This document shows positions 1 through 6,876 of a stretch of 22,414 nucleotides of DNA, piece after piece. Made by a program: the position numbers and the translations under genes. Numbering within the stretch: position 1 is the first letter of the stretch; each line of letters begins with the position of its first letter. The notes under the pieces were generated by a model. That model saw only the letters and a program-made list of their open reading frames with translations. It made no database searches and had not been told where the DNA came from. The DNA comes from Natronohydrobacter sp. (GTDB lineage Bacteria > Pseudomonadota > Alphaproteobacteria > Rhodobacterales > Rhodobacteraceae): assembly GCA_007123015.1 (NCBI GenBank), contig SKSL01000192.1, forward strand, positions 1 through 22,414, given 5' to 3'.

Positions 1-167
1 CATGTCGGATTGGTCCAGTAGAGAACAGCCCCTGTCCGGTCTGATCTTATCGCGGTGAATTCAAAGGTGTCACAAGCCACCCCTTCCGCCCCTCTCGGCA
101 CCGATTGCGCCTGTGCACTTATACCTGACAAGATCACAACACAAGCTGTCCAAACAACATGTTTCAT
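1..167 (-). CDS. Secreted protein of unknown function (N-terminal 55 residues only)
   Basis: The gene starts with ATG at 167 and runs off the left edge, so only the N-terminus is visible. A purine-rich ribosome binding site (GGGGGAAA) lies about 7 bases upstream of the ATG. The first 20 residues look like a classical Sec signal peptide: a Lys-His start, a hydrophobic stretch VVWTACVVILSGI, and a signal peptidase I site after SAQA. The mature part begins QSVPRGAEGVACDTFEF, with a cysteine about 12 residues after the predicted cleavage site. I do not recognise the family. It lies downstream of the DUF815 gene on the same strand, but a gap of about 80 bases makes it uncertain whether they share a transcript. 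Confidence 0.6.
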   Translation of the reverse strand, partial: MKHVVWTACVVILSGISAQAQSVPRGAEGVACDTFEFTAIRSDRTGAVLYWTNPT

Positions 168-245
168 TGCGATTTCCCCCTTCAGCAGGGTGCAAATGAT
201 ATAGAAATTTCACGAAATCTCAATCTTCAAAACATCCGGAGGCCG

Positions 246-1100
246 TCACAGGCGCACACCTTCGCGCCCCGCAAGATCCGTGAAGAACTGCCACGCGACC
301 CGCCCCGACCGTGACCCGCGTGTGGCCTGCCACTCGATGGCTTCGGCCCGCAACCGTTCGGGTGCGATTTTCAGGCCGTAAGCGGCACAATAGCCCTTTA
401 TCATCGCCAGATAGTCGTCCTGATCGCAGGGATGAAAGCCCAGCCACAGCCCGAAGCGATCCGAGAGCGAAACTTTCTCTTCCACCGCCTCAGCCGGTGA
501 AATCGCTGATCCCCGCTCATTCTCGATCATGTTGCGCGGCATCAGGTGGCGCCGGTTCGAGGTTGCGTAGAGCACCACATTCTCGGGCCGTCCCTCGACC
601 CCGCCATCCAGAAGCGCTTTCAGCGATTTGTAATGCTGGTCATCATGGCTGAAGGACAGATCATCGCAAAACAGAATGAAACGCGCGTCACTGCCGCGCA
701 GCGCCGTCATCAGCCGCGCGATCGAGGGCAAATCCTCGCGCTGGATTTCGACAAGCTTCAAACGGCTTTGCGGCAACAGGCCCAGCGCATGCCCGTGCAC
801 GGCCTTGACCAGCGACGACTTCCCCATCCCCCGCGCGCCCCATAGCAGCGCGTTATTCGCCCCATAGCCTTGCGCGAATTGTACGGTATTGGCCAGAAGC
901 GTATCGCGCGCGCGTCCGATCCCGACCAGCAAATCCAGTGCCACCCGACTGACAGCGATCACAGGCTGCAACCGATCCGGCCCCGTGTGCCACACAAACG
1001 CGTCAGCCGCATCAAGATCCGGCTTGGGGGTCGCGGGCGGCGCGAGGCGCTCAAGCGCCTGCGCGATCCGGAGCAACGTGTCGCCCCCGGACAGGCTCAC
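246..1100 (-). CDS. DUF815-family AAA+ ATPase
   Basis: This 284-residue protein has the layout of the DUF815 family of P-loop ATPases. A Walker A motif, GARGMGKSS, lies at residues 88-96, and a Walker B stretch, FILFCDDLSF, at about 141-150. A conserved region around YATSNRRHLMPR follows at about 180-192. The start is GTG at 1100, which overlaps the tatC stop codon in a GTGA arrangement, so translation is probably coupled to tatC. Proteins of this family commonly sit directly after tatABC in Rhodobacteraceae, but their cellular role is not established. The context suggests co-expression with the Tat translocase, not a proven role in export. Family assignment is firm; function is unknown. Confidence 0.88.
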   Translation of the reverse strand: MSLSGGDTLLRIAQALERLAPPATPKPDLDAADAFVWHTGPDRLQPVIAVSRVALDLLVGIGRARDTLLANTVQFAQGYGANNALLWGARGMGKSSLVKAVHGHALGLLPQSRLKLVEIQREDLPSIARLMTALRGSDARFILFCDDLSFSHDDQHYKSLKALLDGGVEGRPENVVLYATSNRRHLMPRNMIENERGSAISPAEAVEEKVSLSDRFGLWLGFHPCDQDDYLAMIKGYCAAYGLKIAPERLRAEAIEWQATRGSRSGRVAWQFFTDLAGREGVRL

Positions 1101-1978
1101 TTCTGGCCATCCGCGTCTTCGGCGAAGAACTCATCATCCTCCTCATCAAGCAACCCTTCACGCCGCAATTCCTCGCGCCGCTTCTTCTCGACCCGGGCGA
1201 CAAGAAAAATCGATATCTCATAGAGCCCGTAGACCACCACGAACAGGATGACCTGAGTGATCACATCCGGCGGTGTCACCAGCGCAGCAAGTGTAAGGAT
1301 TCCCACGATGGCCCATTTGCGCCCGGCTTTCAGCCCCACAGCGGAAACCAGCCCAGCCTTGCCCATCAGCGTCAGCAGCACGGGCAGTTGAAAACACATC
1401 CCGAAGGCCACGATGAACTTGATCGTCAGGTTCAGATATTCCTGCGCCGAGCCCTGAAAAACCACCGAAAGCGGTGCTGCGCCGGGCACACCGTCCACAA
1501 CTTCCCCGGCCGCGCCGAATTGCTGGAAGCCGAGGAAGAAGTTATAGGCCAATGGTGTCACCACATAGAAGGCGAAGCTTGCGCCGAGAAAGAACATGAA
1601 GGGTGACGCGATCAGGAATGGCAGAAACGCGTTTTTTTCCGAACGATACAGTCCCGGCGCCACAAATCGCCAGAGCTGAGCTGCGATCACCGGGAAGGCC
1701 AACATGAAGCCGCCCAGCAGCGAGACCTTGATCGCGACGAAAAAGCCTTCCTGCGGGCTGATGAAGATCAGATCACAATCCTGCCCGCGATCCGCCAGCG
1801 CCGAACACAATGGCGCTGTCAGGAAGTTGAAAATGGGTGTGGCGATGGTGAAACAGGCTACCATGGCCACAACAAAGGCCAGAACGGATTTGATCAGACG
1901 CGTGCGCAATTCTGCCAGATGCTCGATCAGCGGTGCGCCCTTGTCATCCAGATCCTCTTCGGATGTCGACCTGCTCAT
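1097..1978 (-). CDS. tatC: Sec-independent (Tat) translocase subunit TatC
   Basis: TatC is the polytopic inner-membrane core of the twin-arginine translocase and, with TatB, recognises the RR signal of folded substrates. The 293 residues contain the family signature PLIEHLAELRTRL near residues 16-28, followed by six predicted membrane helices, with the conserved periplasmic and loop regions RFVAPGLYRSEK and FQLPVLL. It is about 35 residues longer than the E. coli protein, mainly because of a C-terminal tail that is first basic (KKRREELRR) and then strongly acidic (DEEDDEFFAED). The ATG at 1978 overlaps the tatB stop in an ATGA arrangement, and the stop overlaps the GTG of the DUF815 gene. It is the third gene of tatA-tatB-tatC-DUF815. 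Confidence 0.97.
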   Translation of the reverse strand: MSRSTSEEDLDDKGAPLIEHLAELRTRLIKSVLAFVVAMVACFTIATPIFNFLTAPLCSALADRGQDCDLIFISPQEGFFVAIKVSLLGGFMLAFPVIAAQLWRFVAPGLYRSEKNAFLPFLIASPFMFFLGASFAFYVVTPLAYNFFLGFQQFGAAGEVVDGVPGAAPLSVVFQGSAQEYLNLTIKFIVAFGMCFQLPVLLTLMGKAGLVSAVGLKAGRKWAIVGILTLAALVTPPDVITQVILFVVVYGLYEISIFLVARVEKKRREELRREGLLDEEDDEFFAEDADGQK

Positions 1979-2481
1979 ACCTCACCTTTATGCGTTGTCT
2001 CGCGCGGTTTGGTCATATCCGTTGGCAGCGCGGCGGGCTTGTCCTCTGGCCCACTTGCGTCAACTGCGTCGGCAGAGCCTGCCTTGGCCGCAGCACTGTC
2101 TTTGGCAGCACGCTCGCGGCGCAGATTGTCCATTTCGGCCGCGATCTGGTCCATTGCGGCCTCATCCTCATCGCTGGGCGGGGTCTTTGCTCCGGCGGGT
2201 TTGCCATCATCCTTCATAGGATCCCAGTTGCGCATCTTGTTCAGCTCATCCAGCCCCATGCTCTGCGGATTGGTGGCCTTGCGCAGGTCGCGGGCCACAT
2301 CCTTGACGCCACTGGCATCGGCCGCATCGTCCATGGCGTTCTGAAATTCGCGCGCCATGCCCCGCATCTTTGCCATCATCTGCCCCAGCGTGCGGAACAT
2401 CTTCGGCAGGTCCTTGGGCCCCACCACGATCAGGGCGACGATCCCGATGATCATGAGCTCTGTCCAGCCGATATCGAACAT
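1975..2481 (-). CDS. tatB: Sec-independent (Tat) translocase subunit TatB
   Basis: TatB is a single-span membrane protein that binds Tat signal peptides together with TatC. The protein (168 residues from the ATG at 2481) begins MFDIGWTELMIIGIVALIVVG, a membrane helix carrying the conserved glutamate of the GWTEL motif. The motif GPKDLP and an amphipathic helix around RTLGQMMAKMRGMAREF follow. The C-terminal half is rich in Ala, Asp and Lys and looks disordered, as is usual for TatB. I chose the ATG at 2481 over an in-frame TTG one codon upstream because translation from ATG gives the usual MFDIG start. The start follows a strong AAGGGGG ribosome binding site. It shares a 4-base overlap with tatC. 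Confidence 0.95.
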   Translation of the reverse strand: MFDIGWTELMIIGIVALIVVGPKDLPKMFRTLGQMMAKMRGMAREFQNAMDDAADASGVKDVARDLRKATNPQSMGLDELNKMRNWDPMKDDGKPAGAKTPPSDEDEAAMDQIAAEMDNLRRERAAKDSAAAKAGSADAVDASGPEDKPAALPTDMTKPRETTHKGEV

Positions 2482-2573
2482 CAATCCCCCTTGGCCAAGT
2501 CAGATGGCCGCGACATGCGGTCCCGGCATGCGCGCGCCCGGATCTGGTGCGTCGCGATCGAAGCGCGCCTGCG

Positions 2574-2804
2574 TCAGACCTTGTCCTTGTTCTTGTCGGT
2601 CTCGGGTGTCACGTCGCGGGCCGCGCTTGCCGCGTCATCCGAAGCCTTCTCAATCTCGTCAGACCCGTCCTTCAGACCCTTCTTGAAAGAAGTGATGCCC
2701 TTGCCCACCTCGCCCATCAGCGCAGCAACCTTGCCACGCCCGAAAAGCACGAGCACGACAATCGCGATGATGATGAAGCCCGCAGGGCCGATATTGTTCA
2801 GCAT
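2574..2804 (-). CDS. tatA: Sec-independent (Tat) translocase subunit TatA
   Basis: TatA oligomers form the protein-conducting element of the Tat system. The start at 2804 gives a 76-residue protein beginning MLNNIGPAGFIIIAIVVLVLF, a single membrane helix. An amphipathic helix with FGRGKVAALMGEVGKGITSFKKG and a charged C-terminal tail ending DKNKDKV follow. The reading frame is open 19 codons further upstream, but the ATG at 2804 is preceded by AAAGGGAG at good spacing and gives the normal TatA N-terminus. It is the first gene of the tatABC-DUF815 set, 92 bases before tatB. The 132 bases upstream, up to the GGDEF gene stop, should hold the operon promoter. Confidence 0.94.
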   Translation of the reverse strand: MLNNIGPAGFIIIAIVVLVLFGRGKVAALMGEVGKGITSFKKGLKDGSDEIEKASDDAASAARDVTPETDKNKDKV

Positions 2805-2936
2805 GACGCATCTCCCTTTGTCGCATTCCCTCCAGCGGGAAAACAGACTGTTCCTTCCCATTTATGGATTATGCGAGGCCAATCAAAGCCCCAATTTCAG
2901 GCTTTGTGCAATTTCTGGTCCAAGTGAAACCCGCAG

Positions 2937-3770
2937 TCAGCTTAATTCTATATCGACAGCAAGCCCCGGTGCCCCGACAACACGGTTCCGGCCGCGCGTC
3001 TTGGCCTCATAGAGCCGCGCATCCGACATCGCCATAAGCGCGTCGCGGGTCTCGCCGGCTTCGCCGCAAGTCGCCACCCCGAAAGAGCTGGTGAATGCAA
3101 TCTGCGGATGCTCACGCAGCACAGTCGCCTCGATCACCGACCGCAGACGTTCGGCGATATCGAGCGCCGTTGCAGCATCCGCTGGAACCAGCACACCGAA
3201 TTCCTCACCGCCCAGACGCCCCAGCCGATCTGCCGGGCGCAGCTCCGAGCGCACCATATTGGCCACAGTCCGCAGGACCAGATCACCTGCAGCATGACCA
3301 TAGGTGTCATTGATGACCTTGAAATGGTCCAGATCGAAAGTGACCAGACTGCAGGGGGTTCCATTGCGCGACCACATGGCCACAGCATTGCCCAGATCGG
3401 CTGTGAACGCGCGGCGGGTCATGGCACCTGTCAGCATGTCAAGCTGCGCTACAGACCACAGCGCATGCTGTTCGGCCACCAGTACTGCAAAGCCCGCCAG
3501 CAGATGCGCCGCCCCAGAGGCGAATTCCCGTGCAAAAGCCCGTAGCATACCAAAATTCTGCCCTTGATGGACCAGCGGCACCTGCAGGCATTGCAGCCCG
3601 GCGGGAACGGGCTCGGGCGGCATCCCATCGATATGGATTTGCACGACATCCGCGCCAGTTGTCTGACGTACCAGATACAGGATCGTGTCGAACTGACCCG
3701 ATTTCGGAACAGTCACCCCAAACATCTGCCGCGCAGATTTACGTCGCTCTGTATCCGCTCTGTTCGTCAT
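2937..3770 (-). CDS. GGDEF-domain protein, probable diguanylate cyclase
   Basis: This 277-residue protein probably makes cyclic di-GMP from two GTP molecules. The C-terminal GGDEF domain (about residues 108-270) has the FDLDHFKVINDTYGHAAGD metal- and nucleotide-binding segment at about 145-163. The active-site GGEEF lies at 187-191, so catalysis is expected to be intact. An RxxD inhibitory site (RPAD, 178-181) lies at the correct distance before GGEEF, indicating product feedback inhibition. Residues 20-105 look like a small GAF-like sensor domain; no membrane segments are present, so the protein is predicted to be cytoplasmic. No EAL domain is attached. It precedes tatA on the same strand but is separated by 132 bases and is probably an independent unit. 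The ATG at 3770 has an AGGG site upstream. Confidence 0.9.
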   Translation of the reverse strand: MTNRADTERRKSARQMFGVTVPKSGQFDTILYLVRQTTGADVVQIHIDGMPPEPVPAGLQCLQVPLVHQGQNFGMLRAFAREFASGAAHLLAGFAVLVAEQHALWSVAQLDMLTGAMTRRAFTADLGNAVAMWSRNGTPCSLVTFDLDHFKVINDTYGHAAGDLVLRTVANMVRSELRPADRLGRLGGEEFGVLVPADAATALDIAERLRSVIEATVLREHPQIAFTSSFGVATCGEAGETRDALMAMSDARLYEAKTRGRNRVVGAPGLAVDIELS

Positions 3771-3802
3771 GCCCTGCTATCCGTCTCGCGCGGTCGTGTG
3801 TC

Positions 3803-3818
3803 GTTAGGATTTCTTAAC
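3803..3818. promoter_or_regulatory. AT-rich dyad upstream of the GGDEF gene (CtrA-like)
   Basis: The 16 bases GTTAGGATTTCTTAAC form an imperfect inverted repeat, 33-48 bases upstream of the diguanylate cyclase start, in an otherwise GC-rich region. On the minus strand it reads TTAAGAAATCCTAAC. This resembles the alphaproteobacterial CtrA box (TTAA-N7-TTAA) but the spacing or second half-site is off by one. Followed on the plus strand by six T residues, it could also be mistaken for a terminator, but no plus-strand gene precedes it. The remaining bases of 3771-4002 show no convincing gene. Confidence 0.25.
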
Positions 3819-4002
3819 CTTTTTTGTTGTGGCAATTCCATGGCAGACTTTGGTCGAAGTCGAGATCTGCCGCGAAAGCTAACACAAATCGCGCGAAACC
3901 GGAACACAGACGCCCGATCAGACGGTCTTTTGCCCTAAGCTCGCGAAAGCGCCATAACCCTGAAAGCATGACCCTACAGAGGGCGCGCACAGCCACCAGC
4001 GA

Positions 4003-5169
4003 TCACAAGACGATAACCTGAACTTTCTCGCCGCGCACAGCCAAGCCAAGCTTGCCATCACACAGACGCAGCGCATCGGTGCCGAACACTTCCGCGCGCC
4101 AGCCGCGCAGCGCGGCCACATCGCGCAAGCCCGCCGCCAGAGCGTCCAGATCCGCCGATGACGCGATCAGGCGGGCAGCGACGTCGGTCTCATCCGATTT
4201 CGCCTTCAGCAAGACACGCAGCAAATCGGCCAGCGCAGGATTGACCTGCATCTTGTCGCGCCCGGCCTGCGGCTGCGGCAATTCCGCGACAGCACAATCG
4301 AGCCCGCGCTTGACAGAGGTGACAATCCCCTGCGCGATGTCACCGCGTCGGGCCTCGCGCAGCAAGAGGCGGGTGCGCCCCAGATCCTCGACACTGCGCG
4401 GCTTGAGCGCAGCAAGCTCTAGCAGCGCGTCATCCTTGAAGACACGGTTACGGGGGATGTTGCGCGATTGCGCATAGTTTTCGCGGAAGGCCGCCAATTC
4501 CCGCACAAGGGCCAGGAAACGCGGCGAATCGTTGCGCGTCTTGATCCGCTTCCACGCCTCTTCGGGTCGGGTCACATAGGTCTCGGGATCATTCAGGGTC
4601 GCCAGTTCCTCGGCCAGCCAGGGCGCGCGCCCCGTATCGTTCAGCCGCTTCGCCAGTTTCTCGTAGATTACGCGCAGATGCGTCACATCTGCCAGCGCAT
4701 AGCGCAACTGAGCCTCTGACAGCGGGCGAGCTGCCCAATCAGTGAAGCGCGAGCTCTTGTCGATCTGGCCCCTGGCCAACCTGCGCACGAGGGTCTCATA
4801 GCCGATCTGGTCACCAAACCCGCAGACCATAGCCGCAATCTGCGTATCGAACAAAGGGGTGGGCAGCACCCCACCCTCGATCTGAAAAATCTCCAGATCC
4901 TGACGGGCAGCATGAAGCACTTTGACAGTGCTCGGGTCCTTGAGCAGAGTGTAGAACGGCGCCAGCGACAGGTTCTCTGCCAAAGGGTCAACCAGCACTG
5001 CCGGACCGCTTTCTGCCCCGTCCGGCCCCGGAATCGCCATCTGCAAAAGACAAAGTCGGGAATAATAGGTCCGCTCGCGCAGAAACTCGGTATCAATGGT
5101 GACATAAGGGGCCGCTTGAGCAAGAGCGCAGAACTCTGCCAGCTTGTCAGTTGTCGTGATCAAATCCAT
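4003..5169 (-). CDS. rnd: Ribonuclease D
   Basis: RNase D is a 3'-5' exoribonuclease that helps trim tRNA precursors and other stable RNAs. From the ATG at 5169 the protein has 388 residues. The DEDDy exonuclease domain is in the first half, with Exo I in TIDTEFLRERTYYSRL, Exo II in VLHAARQDLEIF and Exo III in LRYALADVTHL, which carries the catalytic Tyr and Asp. An HRDC domain follows, with RNIPRNRVFKDDALLELA. Another in-frame ATG lies at 5202 and neither has a strong ribosome binding site; the 5169 start gives the usual RNase D N-terminus (MDLITTTDKL), so I prefer it with moderate confidence. The gene is transcribed divergently from a tRNA-Pro gene that starts 134 bases away. Confidence 0.93.
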   Translation of the reverse strand: MDLITTTDKLAEFCALAQAAPYVTIDTEFLRERTYYSRLCLLQMAIPGPDGAESGPAVLVDPLAENLSLAPFYTLLKDPSTVKVLHAARQDLEIFQIEGGVLPTPLFDTQIAAMVCGFGDQIGYETLVRRLARGQIDKSSRFTDWAARPLSEAQLRYALADVTHLRVIYEKLAKRLNDTGRAPWLAEELATLNDPETYVTRPEEAWKRIKTRNDSPRFLALVRELAAFRENYAQSRNIPRNRVFKDDALLELAALKPRSVEDLGRTRLLLREARRGDIAQGIVTSVKRGLDCAVAELPQPQAGRDKMQVNPALADLLRVLLKAKSDETDVAARLIASSADLDALAAGLRDVAALRGWRAEVFGTDALRLCDGKLGLAVRGEKVQVIVL

Positions 5170-5284
5170 TCGGGTCGCTTGCTTTTGTCTTTGTTGGTCC
5201 ATAAGCAATTCTGCCCATGTTGAAAAGACCCGCAGCTTTGCGCGTTGCAGCCTGACACCCTCTTGCAAAACCCACAGGCCTCTT

Positions 5285-5290
5285 CTAAAG
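5285..5290 (+). promoter_or_regulatory. Possible -10 element of tRNA-Pro(CGG)
   Basis: The hexamer CTAAAG lies 12 bases before the tRNA 5' end. A possible -35, TTGCAA, is at 5263-5268, about 16 bases away. The other tRNA-Pro gene in this window also has CTAAAG 10 bases before its 5' end (6341-6346, minus strand), which is the main support. The assignment is by eye only. Confidence 0.3.
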
Positions 5291-5302
5291 CAGCACGAGC
5301 GT

Positions 5303-5379
5303 CGGAGTGTAGCTCAGCCTGGTAGAGCACTGTCTTCGGGAGGCAGGGGCCGGAGGTTCGAATCCTCTCACTCCGACCA
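5303..5379 (+). tRNA. tRNA-Pro (anticodon CGG)
   Basis: A complete 77-base cloverleaf. The acceptor stem CGGAGTG pairs perfectly with CACTCCG, followed by discriminator A and an encoded CCA end. The D arm contains AGCTCAGCCTGGTAGAGC. The anticodon stem-loop CTGTC-TTCGGGA-GGCAG places CGG at positions 34-36, reading the CCG proline codon. The T arm has the GGTTCGAATCC core. It is transcribed divergently from rnd and its 3' end faces the 3' end of a second tRNA-Pro gene. Confidence 0.97.
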
Positions 5380-5776
5380 CATCAGAAATCGGGACCACCA
5401 GAATGTCAACGACAGGGCCTCAGAAGGGTCAAGCCCGACCGGGTGCTGACCGAGCTGTTCTATTCGGATAGCTCAGGAAAACTAATTCATCTCGCAGGTG
5501 AACACGCCCTTACCCCAATCATATCGAAGCCGCGCCGCAAACCGCGATACCTGCGAAAAGATCGTTGAACTTGAAGGGGCCGACGTTCTGCTTCATGGCT
5601 ACATCCTGTTAATGATTTTCGGCTATCACAACTTATGGCGTGCAGCCATCATGAGAGGCACACATCATAGTCTCTGTGTTTCATGGAAAAGCCCTGGTCG
5701 AGCTGGCGGTAAAGCGGATTTTTTGGACAAGCCTGAAGCGGAAGCAGGGCTGATCTCCCTTCAATCAGAGATGGTC

Positions 5777-6028
5777 CTAGATATTCGACCACTTTGCCTG
5801 CTGATAGATCTTCCTCCAATCACAGGCAGGCGGACGATCCCCCTGTGCGAGAGCAGGAAGGGTCCATAGGAACTCCGCCCGCTGCAGAGCGTCATCGTCG
5901 ATTGGCAGAAGACGCAGGTCGAGCATCCTTCCCCGGAGCTTTTCCTCCCACGCCTGCCACGTCATGTGATACACTGCGTCCTGATAACCTTGGAATCGAT
6001 CTTCGGCGCCTTGATTTTTGGGATGCAT
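5777..6028 (-). CDS. Hypothetical protein, possibly a gene remnant
   Basis: An 83-codon frame starts with ATG at 6028 and ends at 5777. The frame is in fact open back to a TGA at 6077-6079, and the 16 codons before the ATG (reading SDDVHGQAFSAVVWLE) look as protein-like as those after it. This suggests that the true start is lost or lies across a frameshift. The composition is plausible for a folded protein: aromatic and charged residues are spread evenly, with segments such as GYQDAVYHMTWQAWEEKL and CDWRKIYQQAKW. No ribosome binding site is evident before the ATG. I do not recognise a family. It may be a real small gene, a truncated fragment of a mobile element, or chance. Confidence 0.3.
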   Translation of the reverse strand: MHPKNQGAEDRFQGYQDAVYHMTWQAWEEKLRGRMLDLRLLPIDDDALQRAEFLWTLPALAQGDRPPACDWRKIYQQAKWSNI

Positions 6029-6165
6029 TTCTAACCAAACTACGGCCGAGAAGGCCTGACCATGAACATCGTCAGATCATGACATCAATCAAGATGCTGC
6101 GGTCCACCCCTCATCACAAGGGGCATTTCTGACAATCGAACGCGAGGCGCAGGGAATTCGGGGTT

Positions 6166-6185
6166 TGTAAACCAAACTGTAAACC
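6166..6185. repeat. Pair of direct TGTAAACC repeats
   Basis: TGTAAACC occurs at 6166-6173 and again at 6178-6185, spaced 12 bases start to start; the first copy is also half of a short dyad, GGTTT-GT-AAACC (6162-6173). The pair lies about 70-90 bases beyond the 3' end of tRNA-Pro(TGG). Short, regularly spaced repeats in this position resemble arm-type integrase sites, but no integrase gene is present. Confidence 0.4.
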
Positions 6186-6253
6186 GGGCAGGTTCCAACC
6201 ATGCCAGGCCAAACGGATCGGCCTGAAAATCCCTGATCCCATTAGGGTTTTCA

Positions 6254-6330
6254 TGGTCGGGGCGGCAGGATTCGAACCTACGACCTACGGTACCCAAAAC
6301 CGTCGCGCTACCAGGCTGCGCCACGCCCCG
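6254..6330 (-). tRNA. tRNA-Pro (anticodon TGG)
   Basis: A complete 77-base cloverleaf on the minus strand. The acceptor stem CGGGGCG pairs with CGCCCCG, followed by A and an encoded CCA. The anticodon stem-loop ACGGT-TTTGGGT-ACCGT places TGG at 34-36, so it reads CCA and probably other proline codons by wobble. The T loop is TTCGAAT. It points toward tRNA-Pro(CGG). DUF192 lies upstream on the same strand, ending 69 bases before the tRNA starts, but a separate promoter (CTAAAG at 6341-6346) is likely. Confidence 0.97.
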
Positions 6331-6399
6331 ACTGCGCGCTCTTTAGCGGGGAAGTCAGGCGGTGAAAAGCACCAATCGTATCGCTGGCAGAATTTTCGT

Positions 6400-6876
6400 T
6401 CACGGATCACAAACCCAGAGCGCAGTCGTCTGATCCAGACGCGGATGGCGCAATTCACTGCCCACCGTGATGCCCATGGCACGCGACAACCCACCGTTGA
6501 TTTCCAGAACCATCAGAATGTTCGGGCCACCAGGGATGGGGGTTTCATCGAGTGGGATTGCCTCATGGTGGATATGTGTCACAAGCCCAGTCGGGTCGAC
6601 AAAAAGCATGTCTAGCGGAATCAGGGTGTTGCGCATCCAGAAAGACGCTTCGGTAGGCTGATCATAAATGAACAGCATCCCCGCCGAACGCGCCAGACGC
6701 TCGCGATGCATCAGCCCTTGCGCGCGGGTCGCAGCCGTATCAGCAATCTCGACTGTGAAACGCGCCTGCCCCCAAACGCCACGCAGCTCGACTGTCTCAG
6801 GCGCGCAGGCTGCATGCGTCACACTGGCCGCAAGCCCCGCCCAGAGCGCGATGATCAGCCCGCGCACCCGGATCAT
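6400..6876 (-). CDS. Secreted DUF192-family protein
   Basis: From the ATG at 6876 the product has 158 residues. It starts with a signal peptide (MIRVRGLIIALWAGLAASV, cleavage near THA-AC) and continues with the DUF192 fold. Visible family motifs are RAQGLMHR, FWMRNTLIPLDMLFVD and VLEINGG. The family is widespread, is found in exported or periplasmic forms in proteobacteria, and has no settled biochemical function. The start codon overlaps the stop of the cold-shock-domain gene (ATGA at 6873-6876), which is why I prefer it to an ATG 17 codons upstream, and it implies translational coupling. It is the last gene of its transcript before the tRNA-Pro gene. Confidence 0.88.
   Translation of the reverse strand: MIRVRGLIIALWAGLAASVTHAACAPETVELRGVWGQARFTVEIADTAATRAQGLMHRERLARSAGMLFIYDQPTEASFWMRNTLIPLDMLFVDPTGLVTHIHHEAIPLDETPIPGGPNILMVLEINGGLSRAMGITVGSELRHPRLDQTTALWVCDP

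Larger units (their letters stand above)
5380..6253. other. Gene-poor spacer between two convergent tRNA-Pro genes
   Basis: This 874-base stretch lies 3' of both flanking tRNA genes and holds no gene I can identify. Its base use is visibly less GC-rich than the neighbouring genes, for example around 5480-5500, 5600-5690 and 5990-6040. A 63-codon open stretch (plus strand) begins right after the CCA of tRNA-Pro(CGG), lacks a start codon and ends at a TGA at 5566-5568 with a very basic tail (KPRRKPRYLRKDR). A 99-codon open stretch on the minus strand (6076 down to 5777) is listed separately. Close to the second tRNA there are two direct copies of TGTAAACC. The picture fits a decayed insertion at tRNA 3' ends, but nothing proves it. 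Confidence 0.55.

Noticed and set aside
1933..3012. A 359-codon plus-strand open frame across tatC, tatB and tatA
   Set aside because: It crosses three certain minus-strand genes and their gaps, and has no protein-like motif.
3803..3826. Plus-strand hairpin followed by six T residues as an intrinsic terminator
   Set aside because: The stem is AT-rich with a 2-base loop, and no plus-strand gene lies upstream. A regulatory dyad for the minus-strand gene is more likely.
3814..3996. A 60-codon minus-strand frame between the GGDEF gene and rnd
   Set aside because: Composition is Arg/Cys/Leu-rich and irregular, with no ribosome binding site. It is more likely non-coding.
5498..5869. A 123-codon plus-strand frame in the tRNA-Pro spacer
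   Set aside because: No ribosome site, no domain, and it overlaps the better minus-strand candidate. The translation is irregular, so I left it out as a gene.
6085..6324. A 79-codon minus-strand frame overlapping tRNA-Pro(TGG)
   Set aside because: Its N-terminal third is the translation of the tRNA itself (a GRRFESC-type sequence is the usual artefact), so it is not a gene.
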